Shown: positions 24,137 to 36,816, counted from the stretch's first letter. The stretch is 64,000 nucleotides of DNA from Calonectria ilicicola (GCA_020809705.1 CP085826.1:2542001-2606000), one strand, 5' to 3'. Notes: generated from the sequence alone by a model not told the origin. Program-made: numbers and translations.

Positions 24137-25434
24137 TCTTCTTCCATCCTGTCCCCGATACCACGAGCATTTCGGCATACTGGAACCGAAATGCCACTAT
24201 GCCCCTGCTAACTAGAGTCTGCCCCCGGACACACAGATAGCTGGGCCTGTCTTGGGCGGACTGGCCGATAGTAGGAGGCATTTCTCTTTTTGTTTGCGCA
24301 GTGCGTTGCTTTCATGGCAAGGGTGAAAGGGAGGAAATATGGGTTTGATTCAGGCAAGGGAAAGTGCACGGCATGGATTTCTTCTCCGTCTTGTTGTTCC
24401 GATGGACTCGGAAAACGACCGCCACGTTTTGGTGACGGCTTTTTTACCTGGCAGATAAATCGCAAAGCTCCCCCTTCCGTCCATTGCCTCTTTTACCTAC
24501 ATAGTGTCTCCTTTTGTTCTCCTTTCTCCCCGCTTCCCTCTGGGTAAACGCTGTGGAAAGTCAAACTCGCTGGCCATGCCGTGTTCATTATGGATTGATC
24601 TGGAAATGTTGTTTCTTTTTTTACCCCCCCCCTATGATTTCCCTGTTTTCTCCCACTGAATGCTTGTATTTTGTTATTCTTGGTTTTTGCCGTATCCCCC
24701 AGGGGTAGAGAATAAGGAGCTGGTTTTGTACTGATTCTTTTATTTCCTCGACACCCAAATTCAATCACCCCCATGTTACGCAGCACCAATTGTTCATGTT
24801 TTTGCAGACTTACACGGCACATTTACGAAGGGAAGAGAAAAGAAGAGGGGCGAAACGGTCAATTGTCTTATTTTTTTTTCGTCAAAAAGGGTTTTTACCT
24901 GACGTACACCTATTTGGACCTTTCTTGCGCGGGATGAAATCTTTGATCAAGCTCGCAAATGCACCAGGTGTGTTTATTCGATCGGATGTTAATGTACGGT
25001 CAACAATATATTCAACTGTTTGCGACTCGACTGGCACTTAGTCTCGCGTGACAATACAAGATGGATGGCGACGGGGTTCGAAATCAGCTGTCTGGCTTGG
25101 TATTTTGTTTCTGAGTGAGACTGGCAGTGCCCAATCGAGTTTACGAGTGAGTGAAGGGAGAAGGAAAGGAAATCTAAAGTGTACGCTGGAAAAAATCAAA
25201 ACGGAGGAAATTAGGTTTCGTCACTTGTGTGCCCAGTGTTTTTTGTAAAAAGACGTGAATTAATGAAGAAATGCTATCATTACACATGTCGACATGGCCG
25301 AGCGCCTAGAGGAATTACTAGGATTAATGGCTGCGGATAGGCTTCTCCAGCGAGAAGCATTAGGGTATAACGTGTAGCCAGCCTTTAAGAGCACGCTGCG
25401 TGTGAGAGACAGAAATAAGAATTAGAGCGGCGGC
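24137..25434. other. Convergent intergenic region
   Basis: About 1.3 kb between the 14-3-3 stop and the stop of the minus-strand hypothetical gene, probably a long 14-3-3 3' UTR on the left. A sequence resembling a tRNA B box at 25074-25086 has no matching A box or cloverleaf. Confidence 0.5.
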
Positions 25435-26019
25435 TTATGCGACAACATTTTGGCCGTTTCCGCTTCGCTGAGCCTTGATGGCGGCGGCACCTTCGTCCTC
25501 CCTTATACCTTGATTGAGCAATCTGGCGGCTCGCTGAAGCCTCTCTTGCTTATCCCTTAGCGCGTTGCCTGTGCCGTCTTCGCTGAATCTTTCGGGAAAG
25601 CTGTCGCTCTCGTTGTGAGCCTCAACGCCTGTCACGGGTCTGGGCCTGTCGGAGCGGTACATGGAGGTGCGCTGAGCGTCGAGGCCGATCGAGGAGCTGT
25701 GCCGATGACGGCTAAATCGCATGCTGATGCGCTTCCAGAAGCTGCGGGACTTGGGAGACGTGGGAGACATGGGAGACATGGGCTCTGGGGACGGGCGAGC
25801 ATAGTAGTCGACATCATCGGGCCCGTGGCTGCCAGCGGAGCTGTTGGTGTCGGAGGAGTGCGACGAGGGAGGGATGGTGAGGGCCGAGGCGACCTCTGTC
25901 CGCCAGATGAGGATGCGTTCTTGCTTGGATGGGGGCATGAGTGGATTGTGGACAGGTGCGGCGGGCGTAGCAGCCGTTTGTGTGCCGGCGTCCTTGGAGA
26001 CCTCTGCTAGGGGATCCAT
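25435..26019 (-). CDS. Serine-rich hypothetical protein
   Basis: A single-exon reading frame of 194 residues from an ATG at 26019 (MDPLAEVSKDAGTQ). Composition is protein-like: a Ser/Pro-rich middle with SPEPMSPMSPTSPKS-type repeats, then a basic segment (FWKRISMRFSRHRHSSS), and an Arg/Gln-rich C-terminal helix candidate (RDKQERLQRAARLLNQGI). There is no signal peptide or membrane segment. The SP motifs are potential proline-directed kinase sites. I do not recognise a family, though short Ser-rich proteins with this basic block are common in filamentous ascomycetes. It lies alone, convergent with the 14-3-3 gene. Confidence 0.6.
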   Translation of the reverse strand: MDPLAEVSKDAGTQTAATPAAPVHNPLMPPSKQERILIWRTEVASALTIPPSSHSSDTNSSAGSHGPDDVDYYARPSPEPMSPMSPTSPKSRSFWKRISMRFSRHRHSSSIGLDAQRTSMYRSDRPRPVTGVEAHNESDSFPERFSEDGTGNALRDKQERLQRAARLLNQGIREDEGAAAIKAQRSGNGQNVVA

Positions 26020-28820
26020 GGCGATGATGGTATGGTGAAGTGGAAACGAGCTTTGGTGGAGCAGAAAACGTCGATGGCAACGGTCGATAGATGGATGAAT
26101 GCTGTCGCGAATGGATTTGTGACGGCTAGATAAACATGTATCTAAATGACGCTGGATGAGACGAGCAGACGGGATGGAGGAATTGTGGATGGAATGGCGT
26201 TGGAGCTTTGTTTGGATATCGATCCGCCAGTATGTCGTGTGCCAAGGGAGAGAGACCGTCTCTCATGCAAGGTGCAATGAATGCAATGCAGTCCAGTAAG
26301 TCGGGGCGAAAGCGGCACGGTGCTGGTGCTTGCTCCCTTTGCCGTGTTAGGCACAGTCAGATGTGTCAATGGCACGACAGCTTGTGGTGAGATAGCTCAG
26401 AGGCGAAATGCAAGTCAATGCAGGGCGAAGACGAGGCTATGTGATCAGTTGAGTGCGTGACAGCGAGCTCTCAGTTGCTGGCTGCAGGCACCCGAAAATG
26501 GACCGACGTCGTCTTGAGAGTGGGGAGGGGTAATCATATGTTGTTGGTTATTCCCAGAGCCGAGAGAGGCAGTAAGTATGGGTGATTGGTGATGGGTAAT
26601 GGGTAACGCCGTAACGAGTACGGGTAAGGATGGGTACGGACGGGTATGGGTACAGGTATGGATATGGGTATGGGTATGGGTATGGGTACGTGTATGGGTA
26701 TGTAATGTGGATGATGGACCAGGAAAGCAACAAGCAGCAGTGTCCAGTGTCCAGTGTCCAGTGTGCAGCCACGATGCAGTCAGACAAAAAGGCAGAGAAA
26801 TGTAGACAAGCGAGAAGGGATTGTCCGTGAACCAGGGCAGATCAGCGTGTATTAGTAGCAGGGAAATAGAAATTGCGATTATCGGGTCTTGTTCCTTTTC
26901 AACGGTTGCGGCTGGTTGGTCGTTTCCCCGGAGAGGCGCCTTCCCTGGGTGGAGCTGGTGTCGCGCTTGCAGTTTTTGGTGTGGGCTACGTGACTACGTG
27001 CAGGAGGGACTGACGAGCAAGAGGCAAAAGGGCGAGACAAGGGAGTACGTACTGTCCTTACTTGGTGCCGTTAGTCAGTGGAGGGATGATACGCCGTAGT
27101 GCATCTAGCTAGAATCATTCACCCGACATATTTTTGTCCCCCTTTCTTCTTCTTCCGCGTTTGCATCGGCATCAGTCGAGCCTGGGGTAAGGTTAGTGTC
27201 GGGCGGCGCCGCTATACTGAATCATTTGGGGAGCGAGATGTACTTGGACGGTTTAGGCTGGACCGCCCATGAGAAGGCGGTGGGAGTTAGGGAGCGACTA
27301 TGCCCCGATCGGGGTTGACTTGGAGTAATATCGCGCTGTAGTCGAGCGCAATCCAGTGGATGATTTGATTTGATTTTTTATGAAAAAAAAAAAAAGAAAA
27401 AAAAGAAAAAGAATGGGGCAATGTCTTGGATCTTTTTTCTTGGTTCATCCCCAGTCTCATACCACCAACTCAGGTACTAGCTAGACATTTGGTCAGGCCG
27501 CCGCCGCCAGTGCAAGTCTGGCAGGAATGTCCCTGATGGTGTGCTGGAACAAGTGTTCGGCTGTAGGGCGCACCGTTGCTCGCTTGAATTAGGTGAGGCT
27601 GATGAGGAAGCATCCGACCAAGACTAGGGGTAATGAAGATGAGATGAAGAAAAAAAAAAAGGGTAAAATATCAATCATGTTTTAGTCTTGGTTAAGCATG
27701 TGAAGGTGGCGCTGCAATTATTGAAGGGTCCTGCTTGTCTAGAAAATATCGCCGAGAAGTGCAGAGACATATCGATCCTGGGCAAAGACCTTGATTTGGG
27801 CATGGGCAGAACAATTAGGAATTTTCTCGCCTGCATCGAAAACGTCGAGCGGGTGTGCGTGTTGTCCATCACATGGACCTGAGGTCACCACCGCCTAACA
27901 CCACTTTCACCACCACTACCACCTCTGCCGCACCACCTAGGGAGGCATTCAGAAGCTAGCCAGCCGAGGAACGGGTGGTCCAATCGAAGTCACAACGGCT
28001 TATCCCTCTAGGCCTCACCCCGCGCCTCGCCACCGGTATTGACAGCCCACTGCTGCATAATGCACGGCAAAGATGGAGGGCACGGTAGATCGTCATCAAG
28101 CGGACCAAAAAAAAAATTTAAGAAAATAAGAAGCCCATTTGCTACGTCGTAGCCTGCGCGCGCTTCCTGGCATGAATCCATGCACATGTCATCATCAACT
28201 TGTCGCCCTGCCTTGTCCAAGCCAGGTCAGGCCACAAGGGCTGAAATCGGGACGGGGAATAGGGAAAAAAAGAAAGAAACAAAAGCAAGCACCCGAGCCC
28301 AGCGAGCGCGACCCCCGGCCGGTGGCGTTCTGGCCGCCTGCGTCGACGCACACTTGATAGCTAGACGCTAACACGACAGGACCGGCTGAACTGTGTAAGA
28401 TGGGGCCTCAGGAGGGGAATGGTCGACGAGATGGCTTGATTCACGGGATAGCGCAACGTGGACAATCCCAACATGACGACGTGAGCGTCGTTGCCCAACC
28501 AAGCCGCCAGGTCTTCCTCAGCTTGTCTCTGCTGCGGTCTCGAATGTTCCAATCTGCCATCAATCCAGATCCAGGCTCTCATCGTCATGTTCCATTTCCA
28601 TCATTATCATCATTCAAGGGGGCTATCTGCTCGTCTCGTCTCTCATCATATTTCGCCTACAGCAGAGGATTCAGCCAACCCTGATGCGCCTGGCTGTCGC
28701 CCGCTCTGTCCTCGTTGTTATAATCCCAGAGCCAACCAATGACGCCTCGTTTTCGTCCCGTCCAATGCACCCCAATCATGCCGCCGCCCGCTCTTATCTG
28801 CACCACACTGCACACTGCAC
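26020..28820. other. Gene-free region upstream of the hypothetical gene
   Basis: About 2.8 kb without a supported exon. It holds a degenerate GGGTAT array (26593-26703), a short TGTCCAG triplication (26738-26765), a poly-A tract (27381-27410) and a Pro/Thr-codon-like CACCAC tract around 27900 that has no sustained frame. The right end is the 3' flank of the inositol phosphatase gene. Confidence 0.5.
26593..26703 (+). repeat. Degenerate GGGTAT/GGGTAC hexamer array
   Basis: Roughly 110 bases built from variants of GGGTA(T/C) and GGATAT, most regular at 26660-26700 where GGGTAT is repeated head to tail. It reads TATGGG in another phase and is G-rich on the plus strand, resembling but not equal to the TTAGGG telomere unit. 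It lies well inside a gene-bearing region, so it is interstitial. Confidence 0.8.
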
Positions 28821-31800
28821 TCATGCTCTTGTGGGCTTGAGCGTCTCCCACCCACCAACCTCCTGTCCCTCGTCAAGCGACCCCAGAAGGTCCACATTGC
28901 CCTGTGGCTGTTTCTTTTGCTGTGATGGTGCTTGCGGCGGCGCCGCCTGGCGGGCCGCCACCATCGGCCGAGCCTCCCCACCCGTCATGCCCGGCAAGCC
29001 AACACCTCCCATCTGCATTCCCGATGCCTTTGCTCCCGATCCGTTTGTCCTGGGCTTCAGTGCTGGAACGGGTTTTCTTGAAGGAAGAATGACCTGGTTG
29101 AATGACGAGTTACTCCCTGTAGATCCTGCAGTTGCTGAACGGCTGGGCAGTGGCGGCCGGAAGTCATCGTCCATGGGCCCATGATTCATTGATGGGCTGG
29201 GCAAAGGGGATATTGTGGTTAGATGGGCAGGCTTCTTAGCCACAGGGGGTGGCGATCTTCCGCCGCGGACGCTCTGCGACGAGTGGGATACGTGCGAAGC
29301 CGCCGACATTGGCCGGGAAGGAGCGGGCACGGGGAGCGGTGCTGTGCTTGTTCTATTAAGCCCAAGCACCGGATTCGCTGTCGGCGCGGCCAGACCTCCT
29401 GTCTGACGCCTGGGCGGAGGAGGTGGAGGCGTCACCCCCCGACTGGCCGGTCCGTGGTCGTCCGAAACCGAAATCCGACCGACCTTGGCCGGCAGCGTAG
29501 CTGGGTCGAAAGGTGGTGGAAGCTTGCGAGGCGGAATGGTAGAGGTTGATGACCCCATGGTGAGGGGGAGTGTGACCTTTTCAAATGGCGAGCTCGACAT
29601 GCTAGAGAGAGAAGCTTTCGATGACGTCCTCGGGATTGAAATCCAATCCTGCTCCTCGCTTTGGCCAAACGGATTAGAAGCCCGGCCAGGGTTGAGACCC
29701 ATGGGTTGTCCTTGTCGGTCCTTGGGAACTGGCACTGCCGCGCGAGCAGGCTGTTTGTTATCCAACCACCATTTCTGACGATCTGAACTTGCAGGTGGTA
29801 GCCCCGGCTCAATTGAATCGTAACCGATGAGGTCTTCATCATCTGTATCCTCTGCGAGTCCTCCATGCGCAGCTGAATCTCCCACCTCGGATTTTCGACG
29901 TTGATACAGCTCCTGGCTGATCGACTCCCGACGACCTTCATCGACTATATTCACCTTGCAGTCGAAGAGTGCATGGACCGGCCGGTGATCTGAAAATTTG
30001 AGAGGTGCAGAGTCGTAGAGTAGCTGTCTGAGATTCGATCCTTTACGCAGAACACGATCAGTCCAAGCGGGAATACGTGCTTTCTCTCTGTACCTAAGTT
30101 AGTCCCGTGTTCTCAGTGATCAAACAGCGGCAAAACTCACGATGTGTCGTAGACATCTGTGCCAATATCAAACTTATATGTTGGAGCAAATGTGATAGGA
30201 GCTTCTGAGTAAAAAGGAAATGACAGCCCTGCCACCATCTGGAGATTTAACTGATCATTCTCGTATAGAGTTTCATAGTCACCTCTCATAACGAGATCTT
30301 TTGCTTTCTCAAGACCCAAACCGATACGGTAATTGAAATCACCTAGCCATACCACAGCGTCTGTTCCAGTTAGTATGCACATATCGCAGCAGGTAGCGCG
30401 CGCATTAACCACCTACCATGATCATCAATGCCTCTGTTCCTCTGGAAACGCAGTCCATGGTGGATTGTTGCATAATCCCGATTTCGTTCATCGTAATTCG
30501 CAAAACCTGCCGCTAAATGTGCCGTAACGAAGCAGATATGCGTGCTGGCGTAGTCAAACCGGATTGCAACTGCGCCCTTGTTCCCCGCCATTCCAGACAT
30601 TCCCGTCTTCTTGACGCTACCTTCGACATTCTTAATGTTGGCTAAGGCCGACGTCTTGACGAAGATACAGAGTGCAGCTCCCACGAGTTGCCCACTTCGT
30701 AAAAGAACATATTTGTCGCCCCCAAGTCGTTTTTGTCGTTCATTCAAATTACCCTTTACAGCCGTCTCCCACATTTGCTTCCTGGTGGGGTCTGAATTCA
30801 TGATCTGTTGCGGGCTGAGCTCCACAATCTCTTGAAAACCAACTACATAAATATCTGGCTGTGCATTTCCCAGAGACTTTGGGAAAAGCCATACGCCTAA
30901 ATCGTGATCAATGCCATCTGTTCGTCCATTGAGGTTGAATGTGCCAACCCAGATTTTTATACTCGTGCTTGAAGAGAATTCAAGACTTCGTTTAGACAAT
31001 TCAGCCGACACAAAGTCGCTGATGGGATCAAACAAATGCACGGGAGTCTGTCCTACTAGCCGACCTAGTAGCATATCAATGGTAATTTGTCGCGAAGGAT
31101 CGACAAAGTTGTTGTGATAGATGCGTTGGACAGATTTGCGTACATCGGCTACTGCTCCTGACAAGGACATTTTTCCATGGCGTGTGAACGAAGTCTTCAA
31201 CGCGCCAGTTCCCGCATAGATTTTAGACAATGAATCACCATTATCTGCCCATAAGCTGGAATGTCTCATCCAAAAATCGGATGCCGCGAACACGCCTCTG
31301 TGTCCCAGGAAGGCTTCCACAGCCATCTGCGAAATGATGGTCTGGATCAGATTGGTTCGGTCTAGACAATCTAGACAGTTGGTTCTGAATACACCTTCCT
31401 GCTGAAGCACAACTACGAGTCGGCCATGCCCTCCTTGGCGCATGTCATGTGGATCAGAGGATTCCTCGGAGAGGAAGTATGCAAACCCATCGGTGGAATC
31501 TTCGATATATCTCCTGATGTCTCTCGCTGCCTCATAGCCTGCGGGTCCCTTGGTCTCAGCATGGAAGTCGTAGTGTGTTTCTCGTAGAAACGCGTGATCC
31601 TGAGAGCCATCTGGTCCTGGGCGACTCAGTGGGCAGTGACGCACGCCGTTTCGATACAATGCACTGAGCTCAACCTCGCCTGGTTTGGATTCACTAAGGA
31701 GGTTGATAATATGCACCGCGCCATACGTGTGTTCAAGCTCTTCAAAATGTTTGTTAAAGGCCGGCTGAGTTCCGTCGGGAGAGCGAGTTATGGTGATCTT

Positions 31801-32933
31801 TTGTCGTCCTGGAATCAAGTCTGCCGCTTGCTCCCAAAAAACCGGGACAGATCCTCGGACCTGTGCGTACGAGAATAATATACCAGCCGGACTCCAAAAG
31901 GTTGTTTCCGATTCAACAAAGTTAGCAACGTGCCCATCATCATCAATTCCTCGAGCGTTGAAGCGAGTTCCTGCTCTCCTGCAAGAGAGACGAGATATCA
32001 ATGTTAGAAACGAGGGCATCCCAGTTTTTAACGTCTGAAGTGGTGAAGCGCTCTGTGGTATAATCATGGTCTTACAGAAGCCTCTGATGGCTGACGTCAG
32101 AATCCGAGAGGCATCGAGCGCTTCTCGTTCCTGTTGCATGAGTCGAGACCGAAACTGCACCAAAGGACTGATCATGAAAGAATTCCAGAGAAATACATCG
32201 TCAAAATTGTCAATGTCAAAAGAGTTCGAGTTGATTGGTCTAATAAAGGGTCAGCATTAATACTAGTAACGAGCAGGTATTTCACACACCTGTCCTGTAC
32301 CCTGTTGGTGACATCAAAGTCGGTGCTGTAATAAAACGAGCCATTGCTTAGGAGGCTCCGCAACTCTTGGCAAGGATGTTCTACTGCCACATCTCGCCGA
32401 CTGAGGCCTTGGCCATAAGCGGATGACTGGGTATGAACAGAAGCAGAATCGGAGAATTCGGGTTCAAAAGACTCAAGGGGTACGACATCGTCGTATTCAG
32501 CGCTACTCAAACAGTAGAATGCGACGCCACCAATGCGCTCAACCGTCTCACCCGGCCGGACCGTGGCGGCTCGTGAAGCCTGGGTGATGATGGAAAGGAA
32601 GACGTCGCCGTTGACCGCAATCAAGCCCAATGTTCCGTAAACAGGTCGGTGAATTAAGCGACGATAGTCTTGTAGGAGCCGTTTCGAAACAGGGGTGAAT
32701 TCGACCATGCACTTGGAGACGAGCGAGTCACCAGCATTTCCACGAGGTCGAGCAGAGGCCACGACAGATGTAAGCGAGCCATTAGCGATGGCTTCGTTCG
32801 TCGAGGCCGTGTATCGTAGGATCAGGGCGTGCGACGGGGATACTATTGCGATGGATCGATGAGGGTAATCGCGGATGTAAAGTTCACAGGATTTTTCGGG
32901 GGCGCTGGCCTGGGAGGCATTCGGGTAGTCCAT
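28821..32933 (-). CDS. Synaptojanin-like inositol polyphosphate 5-phosphatase
   Basis: Exons in gene order: 32933-32290, 32239-30417, 30360-30141 and 30093-28821, giving 1,319 residues. It hydrolyses phosphoinositides, mainly PtdIns(4,5)P2, at the plasma membrane, Golgi and endosomes, linking actin and endocytosis (Inp51/52/53 family). An N-terminal Sac1-like domain (about 60-600) includes RAGTRFNARGIDDDG and the catalytic CX5R-type motif NCLDCLDRTN near residue 500. The intact Cys and Arg suggest an active Sac domain, unlike yeast Inp51. The 5-phosphatase domain (about 640-940) shows VGTFNLNGR, WLGDFNYRI, PAWTDRVLRKG and SDHRPVHALFD. The last 370 residues are Pro/Ser-rich with SH3-ligand-like PPPPPPRR. 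Introns are 50, 56 and 47 nt. The gene is divergent from PRP39, with starts about 1.5 kb apart. Confidence 0.93.
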
Positions 32934-34469
32934 GATGATGTCGAGGTGGAGGGGCGGGACACGAGCAGGAGATCGGATTGATGATAGGGGCTCAAGCGAT
33001 TGCGGGATGGCATCAGCAACTCAACTGGTCCATGGCCGCCTGCGGTCGCGAAGAGTATCAGGGCGAAACGGCGGGAGGCGGAATCTTGAGATGCGGAGGC
33101 GACTGGACTAGGAGACGCTCGTTTGCCTTTTGGATGCAGCTGAGGAAGCTTTGGGCTTGGTCGCTGGAGACGATCCCTGTGCACTAGCATGACGTTGCTG
33201 TGCTGGATGGCGAATGCCCTGTTGGCGTTGCGGTTCGGGAGGGCCCCACTGTAACCAACCTTACGCGCGCGCAGAAGACCAAGGAACTAATATTTGATTT
33301 ACGGGGATTGATATTTTGAGCAGCTAATGTCTCGAATGCTCACAAGGGGCTTAGTTGCGGTAGATAGTTGCCTCGAAGAACGCAGTTTACATCCATTTGC
33401 TCGACGCCCATGACAGGGCCTGACTGGACAGCGCATCATGGCTATACAAGGGCTGGGTTCGGAAATTTCTGACTTCTCAGCCCTGCTGTGTTTAAGCCGA
33501 TATCCTGGCTAGCGACCCGCATTGAAAAAAGTTGCCATTGTTTCATGCAAATATAAATAAGTCTTCTCAAATTGAGTGCTGAGGAGGAAACACTCGGCAA
33601 CCACAACGAGAAAACATCCTGTGCTTAAGAGGCATGACGTGGACAGCGATAGTGGTCTCCTTCAACAAGGAATACCCACGATAAAATCCTTGTCCCAACT
33701 AAGACATTACGAGGCTGCTGAAGACAGAATTGCAAGCCAAATGCGGCGACACTCATGACCTGAGATCGTCAGCGATTGTAGCCGCGAAGCATCTGACTGA
33801 AGAGCGGATTGGCTTAAAAAAAGATCCAAAAAAATCTTACTGCCCTGCACCAAGATCAGAAGTCTCAAAGACACAAAGAAATATTCAAAACACTACTTGG
33901 ACGAGGCTTCAGATTCGAAAATGAGATCATGCTCTCTATTTAGAGAGCGTTCAGTCTCTTCCTATCATAAAATTTTGGGGAATCATCATGAGCCATAGGA
34001 TATATGAAGAGAAAAAAAAAAGTCCTTCATGAGCCCCCACATGCAAGAAAATTATCTATCGGCATCATGTCTGCTTAGTCACCATGGGACCGGCGGATAG
34101 TTGGCCCGGCCGCTGCAGTCAGCGCGAAGTTTTGCAACAGGCAACGAGCTACTTCTAGCCCTTGTAGTTTCCGGGATGAGCTACAGCCCCACTAACCAGA
34201 CCGGGTTGGATTTTAGCCTTGGTGCCTCGTGGGAGACCAGCAGTTGCCGCAGTGGTACATGCAGGTCAGGTACCACCCCGAAAAAGACCCGATCACTGAC
34301 CTCAGCGCGAACTGCCAGCCCCTTCCACTCGCGACTTAGCCTGCAGTTCTCCTCTATCTCCAACATTCAGACCCTTCAAACAACGTCACCCATCACCCGA
34401 GTCGCCTGCACCCTCGTGGACCCTGATCAATCGCGGTTCGCGACACACGTCATTGACCGTTTCGACGAC
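32934..34469. other. Divergent intergenic region between phosphatase and PRP39
   Basis: About 1.5 kb without a supported gene. The middle (33290-34070) is less GC-rich than the flanks. It contains an 18-base palindrome at 33931-33948 (GCTCTCTA TT TAGAGAGC). The right 350 bases look like C-rich leader of PRP39. Confidence 0.5.
33931..33948. repeat. 18-base perfect palindrome
   Basis: Arms GCTCTCTA and TAGAGAGC flank a TT loop. It could be a dimeric factor site or a chance palindrome. No transcript end is evident beside it. Confidence 0.4.
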
Positions 34470-36816
34470 ATGAGTGACTTCGGCCACTTTGGCGGCTCCG
34501 ACGAGGAGTACGCGACAGTTCGAAAGCACAATGCCGAGGTGGTAAGTCCTGACCAAAGTCTCCAACTCCCCCATTGCATTTGGCGACGACTAACCTCCTA
34601 AATGTAACAGGAGACCGATCCCGACAACTTTGAGCATTGGGAGAATCTCATCAAGGCGTGCGAAACCCTTGAAGGCGGCTTAAACCGCAACTCCAGCCCG
34701 CAAGCTCTTGCGACTTTTCGCGATGCATACGACCGATTTCTTTCCAAATTCCCTCTCCTCTTTGGCTACTGGAAAAAGTACGCGGATATGGAGTTCAACA
34801 TCGCCGGACCCGAGTCGGCCGAGATGGTGAGAAGGACGACTTTTTGTGCGAGTGATGAGCCTCGCTAACATGTTATCAGGTCTATGAACGAGGATGCGCG
34901 AGTATCACCAATTCTGTCGACTTGTGGACGGAGTACTGCTCCTTCAAGATGGAGACAACCCATGACCCACACCTCGTCAGAGAGTAAGTTCTGTTGGATG
35001 ATTTTCTTCCCCTACCCTTAACATGTCAGTCGGCGCAGCATCCCATTTAGCCGGTGTCGCCTCGATCAACCTCTCTTCGATTGATTCACACACTTCACTA
35101 TCAACGTGTTGGATGGTGAGATATGCCTGTAGTGGCCCCAACCCCGGGATGCTCTCTCACGCTCTCTGCCAGGCCCTGTTGATGTTCACCCGTGCTCGTC
35201 CTAAATCCTAAAGTCGTCCTGGCGCAATACACGTACCTACTCGGAGGAAACCTAATTTCGGTTTTGCTACTCACTCGCACAACCATCTGCCCCTCTGTAC
35301 TGATCCTCTCCATCCCTATGCCCTGCCCAACCCTTGAGTGATGATAACCCTCTAACATATTCAAATAGACTTTTCGAGCGAGGCTCAAGCGCTGTAGGCT
35401 TGGACTTTTTGGCGCATCCATTCTGGGACAAGTATATCGAGTACGAGGAACGCCAGGAGGCGCACGATCGCATTTACGCAATCCATGCTCGTGTTATTCG
35501 CATCCCTCTGCACCAGTATGCTCGTTACTATGAGCGATTCCGATCTCTCTCCCACAGCCGCCCTATGACTGAGGTGGTGCCTGCTGACGCCCTCGCACGA
35601 TTCAAAGCTGAGGTTGAAGCGGAGGCCGCAGCCTACGGTGGGGTACAAAAGCCAGAGCTCGAGGTTGAACGAGATGTCCGTGGAAAGATTGACAGCATGT
35701 ACTACGATGTGTTCAACGCAACCCAGACTGAGGTCACAAAACGTTGGACATACGAGTCCGAGGTTAAGCGACCATACTTTCATGTTACACCCCTGGAGCA
35801 CTCTCAACTGGGCAACTGGCGCAAATACCTGGACTTTGAAGAGTCCGAGGGCGACTACTCCCGGATTGTCGCTTTGTATGAGCGATGCTTGGTTACTTGT
35901 GCCTACTACGACGAATTCTGGTTCCGGTACGCTCGATGGATGTCGGGACAAGAAGGCAAGGAAGAGGAGGTGCGAAACATTTACATAAGGGCGTCAACAA
36001 TGTTTGTGCCCATCAGCCGACCTGGCATTCGGATGCAATGGGCATACTTTGAAGAGAGCGCCGGCCGAGTTCAGGTTGCCCTGGATATCCACGCAGGTAT
36101 TCTCCTCAAGCTACCTGACTGTATCGAAGTCATCGTTTCATGGGCCAACGTCGAACGACGACAGAACGGCATCGATGCAGCTATACAAGTGTACAAGGAC
36201 CAGATCGATGCTCCCACAGTGGATATTTACACCAAGGCGGCGTTGGTGGCCGAATGGGCGCTTTTGTTATGGAAGGCCAAAGGATCGGTGGAGGAAGCCC
36301 GGGGTGTTTTCCTCAAGAATGTCCAGTGGTATGCGGACAGCCGACTGTTCTGGGACCGTTGGTTCCAATTTGAACTTGAGCAGCCAACCAGCACCGATAC
36401 CCAATCGCATCAAGGCGAAAGAGTGAAGCAGGTCTTCGATGAACTCCGAGAACGCAGTCGCCTCTCGCCACCTGTAAAGAAGGAATTGGCGCAAGTATAC
36501 CTTGGCTACCTGGTGCAGCGTGGCGACAAGGACTCAATGAAGGTGTTTTTACAGGTGGACAGAGAGATGTTTGGGTAAGTACTGGTTCCATGGTCTCCAT
36601 GAAATGCTGTAAGGGTGTGTTGCTAACGATATGATATATAGACCGGCATCTGTTGCAAAGTTGTCACAAAATACCGAGAGCACCAAGGAAAATGGTGCTG
36701 CTCGAAGCGAGCTGGATGAGGCCAGCAAGAAGCGAGCAGAAGCGCGATACTTCCAGTTCTATGAGATATATGGAGAGGCCGACTCTAATGCCCAAGGCAA
36801 CGCAGATTTCAATTAG
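34470..36816 (+). CDS. PRP39: U1 snRNP-associated splicing factor Prp39
   Basis: Exons 34470-34541, 34611-34826, 34880-34983, 35369-36574 and 36642-36816 give 590 residues. Prp39 is a HAT-repeat scaffold of the U1 snRNP that helps recognise 5' splice sites in the nucleus. HAT-type aromatic repeats are visible throughout: NFEHWENLIKACE, FGYWKKYADMEFN, VDLWTEYCSFKME, HPFWDKYIEYEERQ, WRKYLDFEESEGD, EFWFRYARWMSGQEG, LFWDRWFQFELEQP and RYFQFYEIYGEAD. The start MSDFGHFGGSDEEY is the only ATG that opens the conserved N-terminus. The other three introns are about 53-69 nt, but the third (34984-35368) is 385 nt and contains a candidate internal exon with a stop (see separate feature), suggesting regulated splicing. 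Start-to-start it is divergent from the phosphatase gene. Confidence 0.93.
35030..35115 (+). other. Candidate poison exon in PRP39 intron 3
   Basis: Inside the 385-nt intron, a pyrimidine-rich stretch with CTTAAC and ATGTCAG ends at 35029, and a GTGAGA donor begins at 35116. An exon of 86 nt between them would shift the frame and reach TGA after about 18 codons. The two flanking introns would be 46 and 253 nt. This is predicted from splice signals only. Confidence 0.35.

Noticed and set aside
25074..25086. GGGTTCGAAATC, a tRNA B-box lookalike
   Set aside because: No upstream A box or cloverleaf. The surrounding sequence is the 3' flank of the 14-3-3 gene.
25290..25375. Sequence beginning GACATGGCCGAGCG, resembling the 5' half of a serine tRNA
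   Set aside because: No T-loop box or matching acceptor stem follows. At best a decayed fragment.
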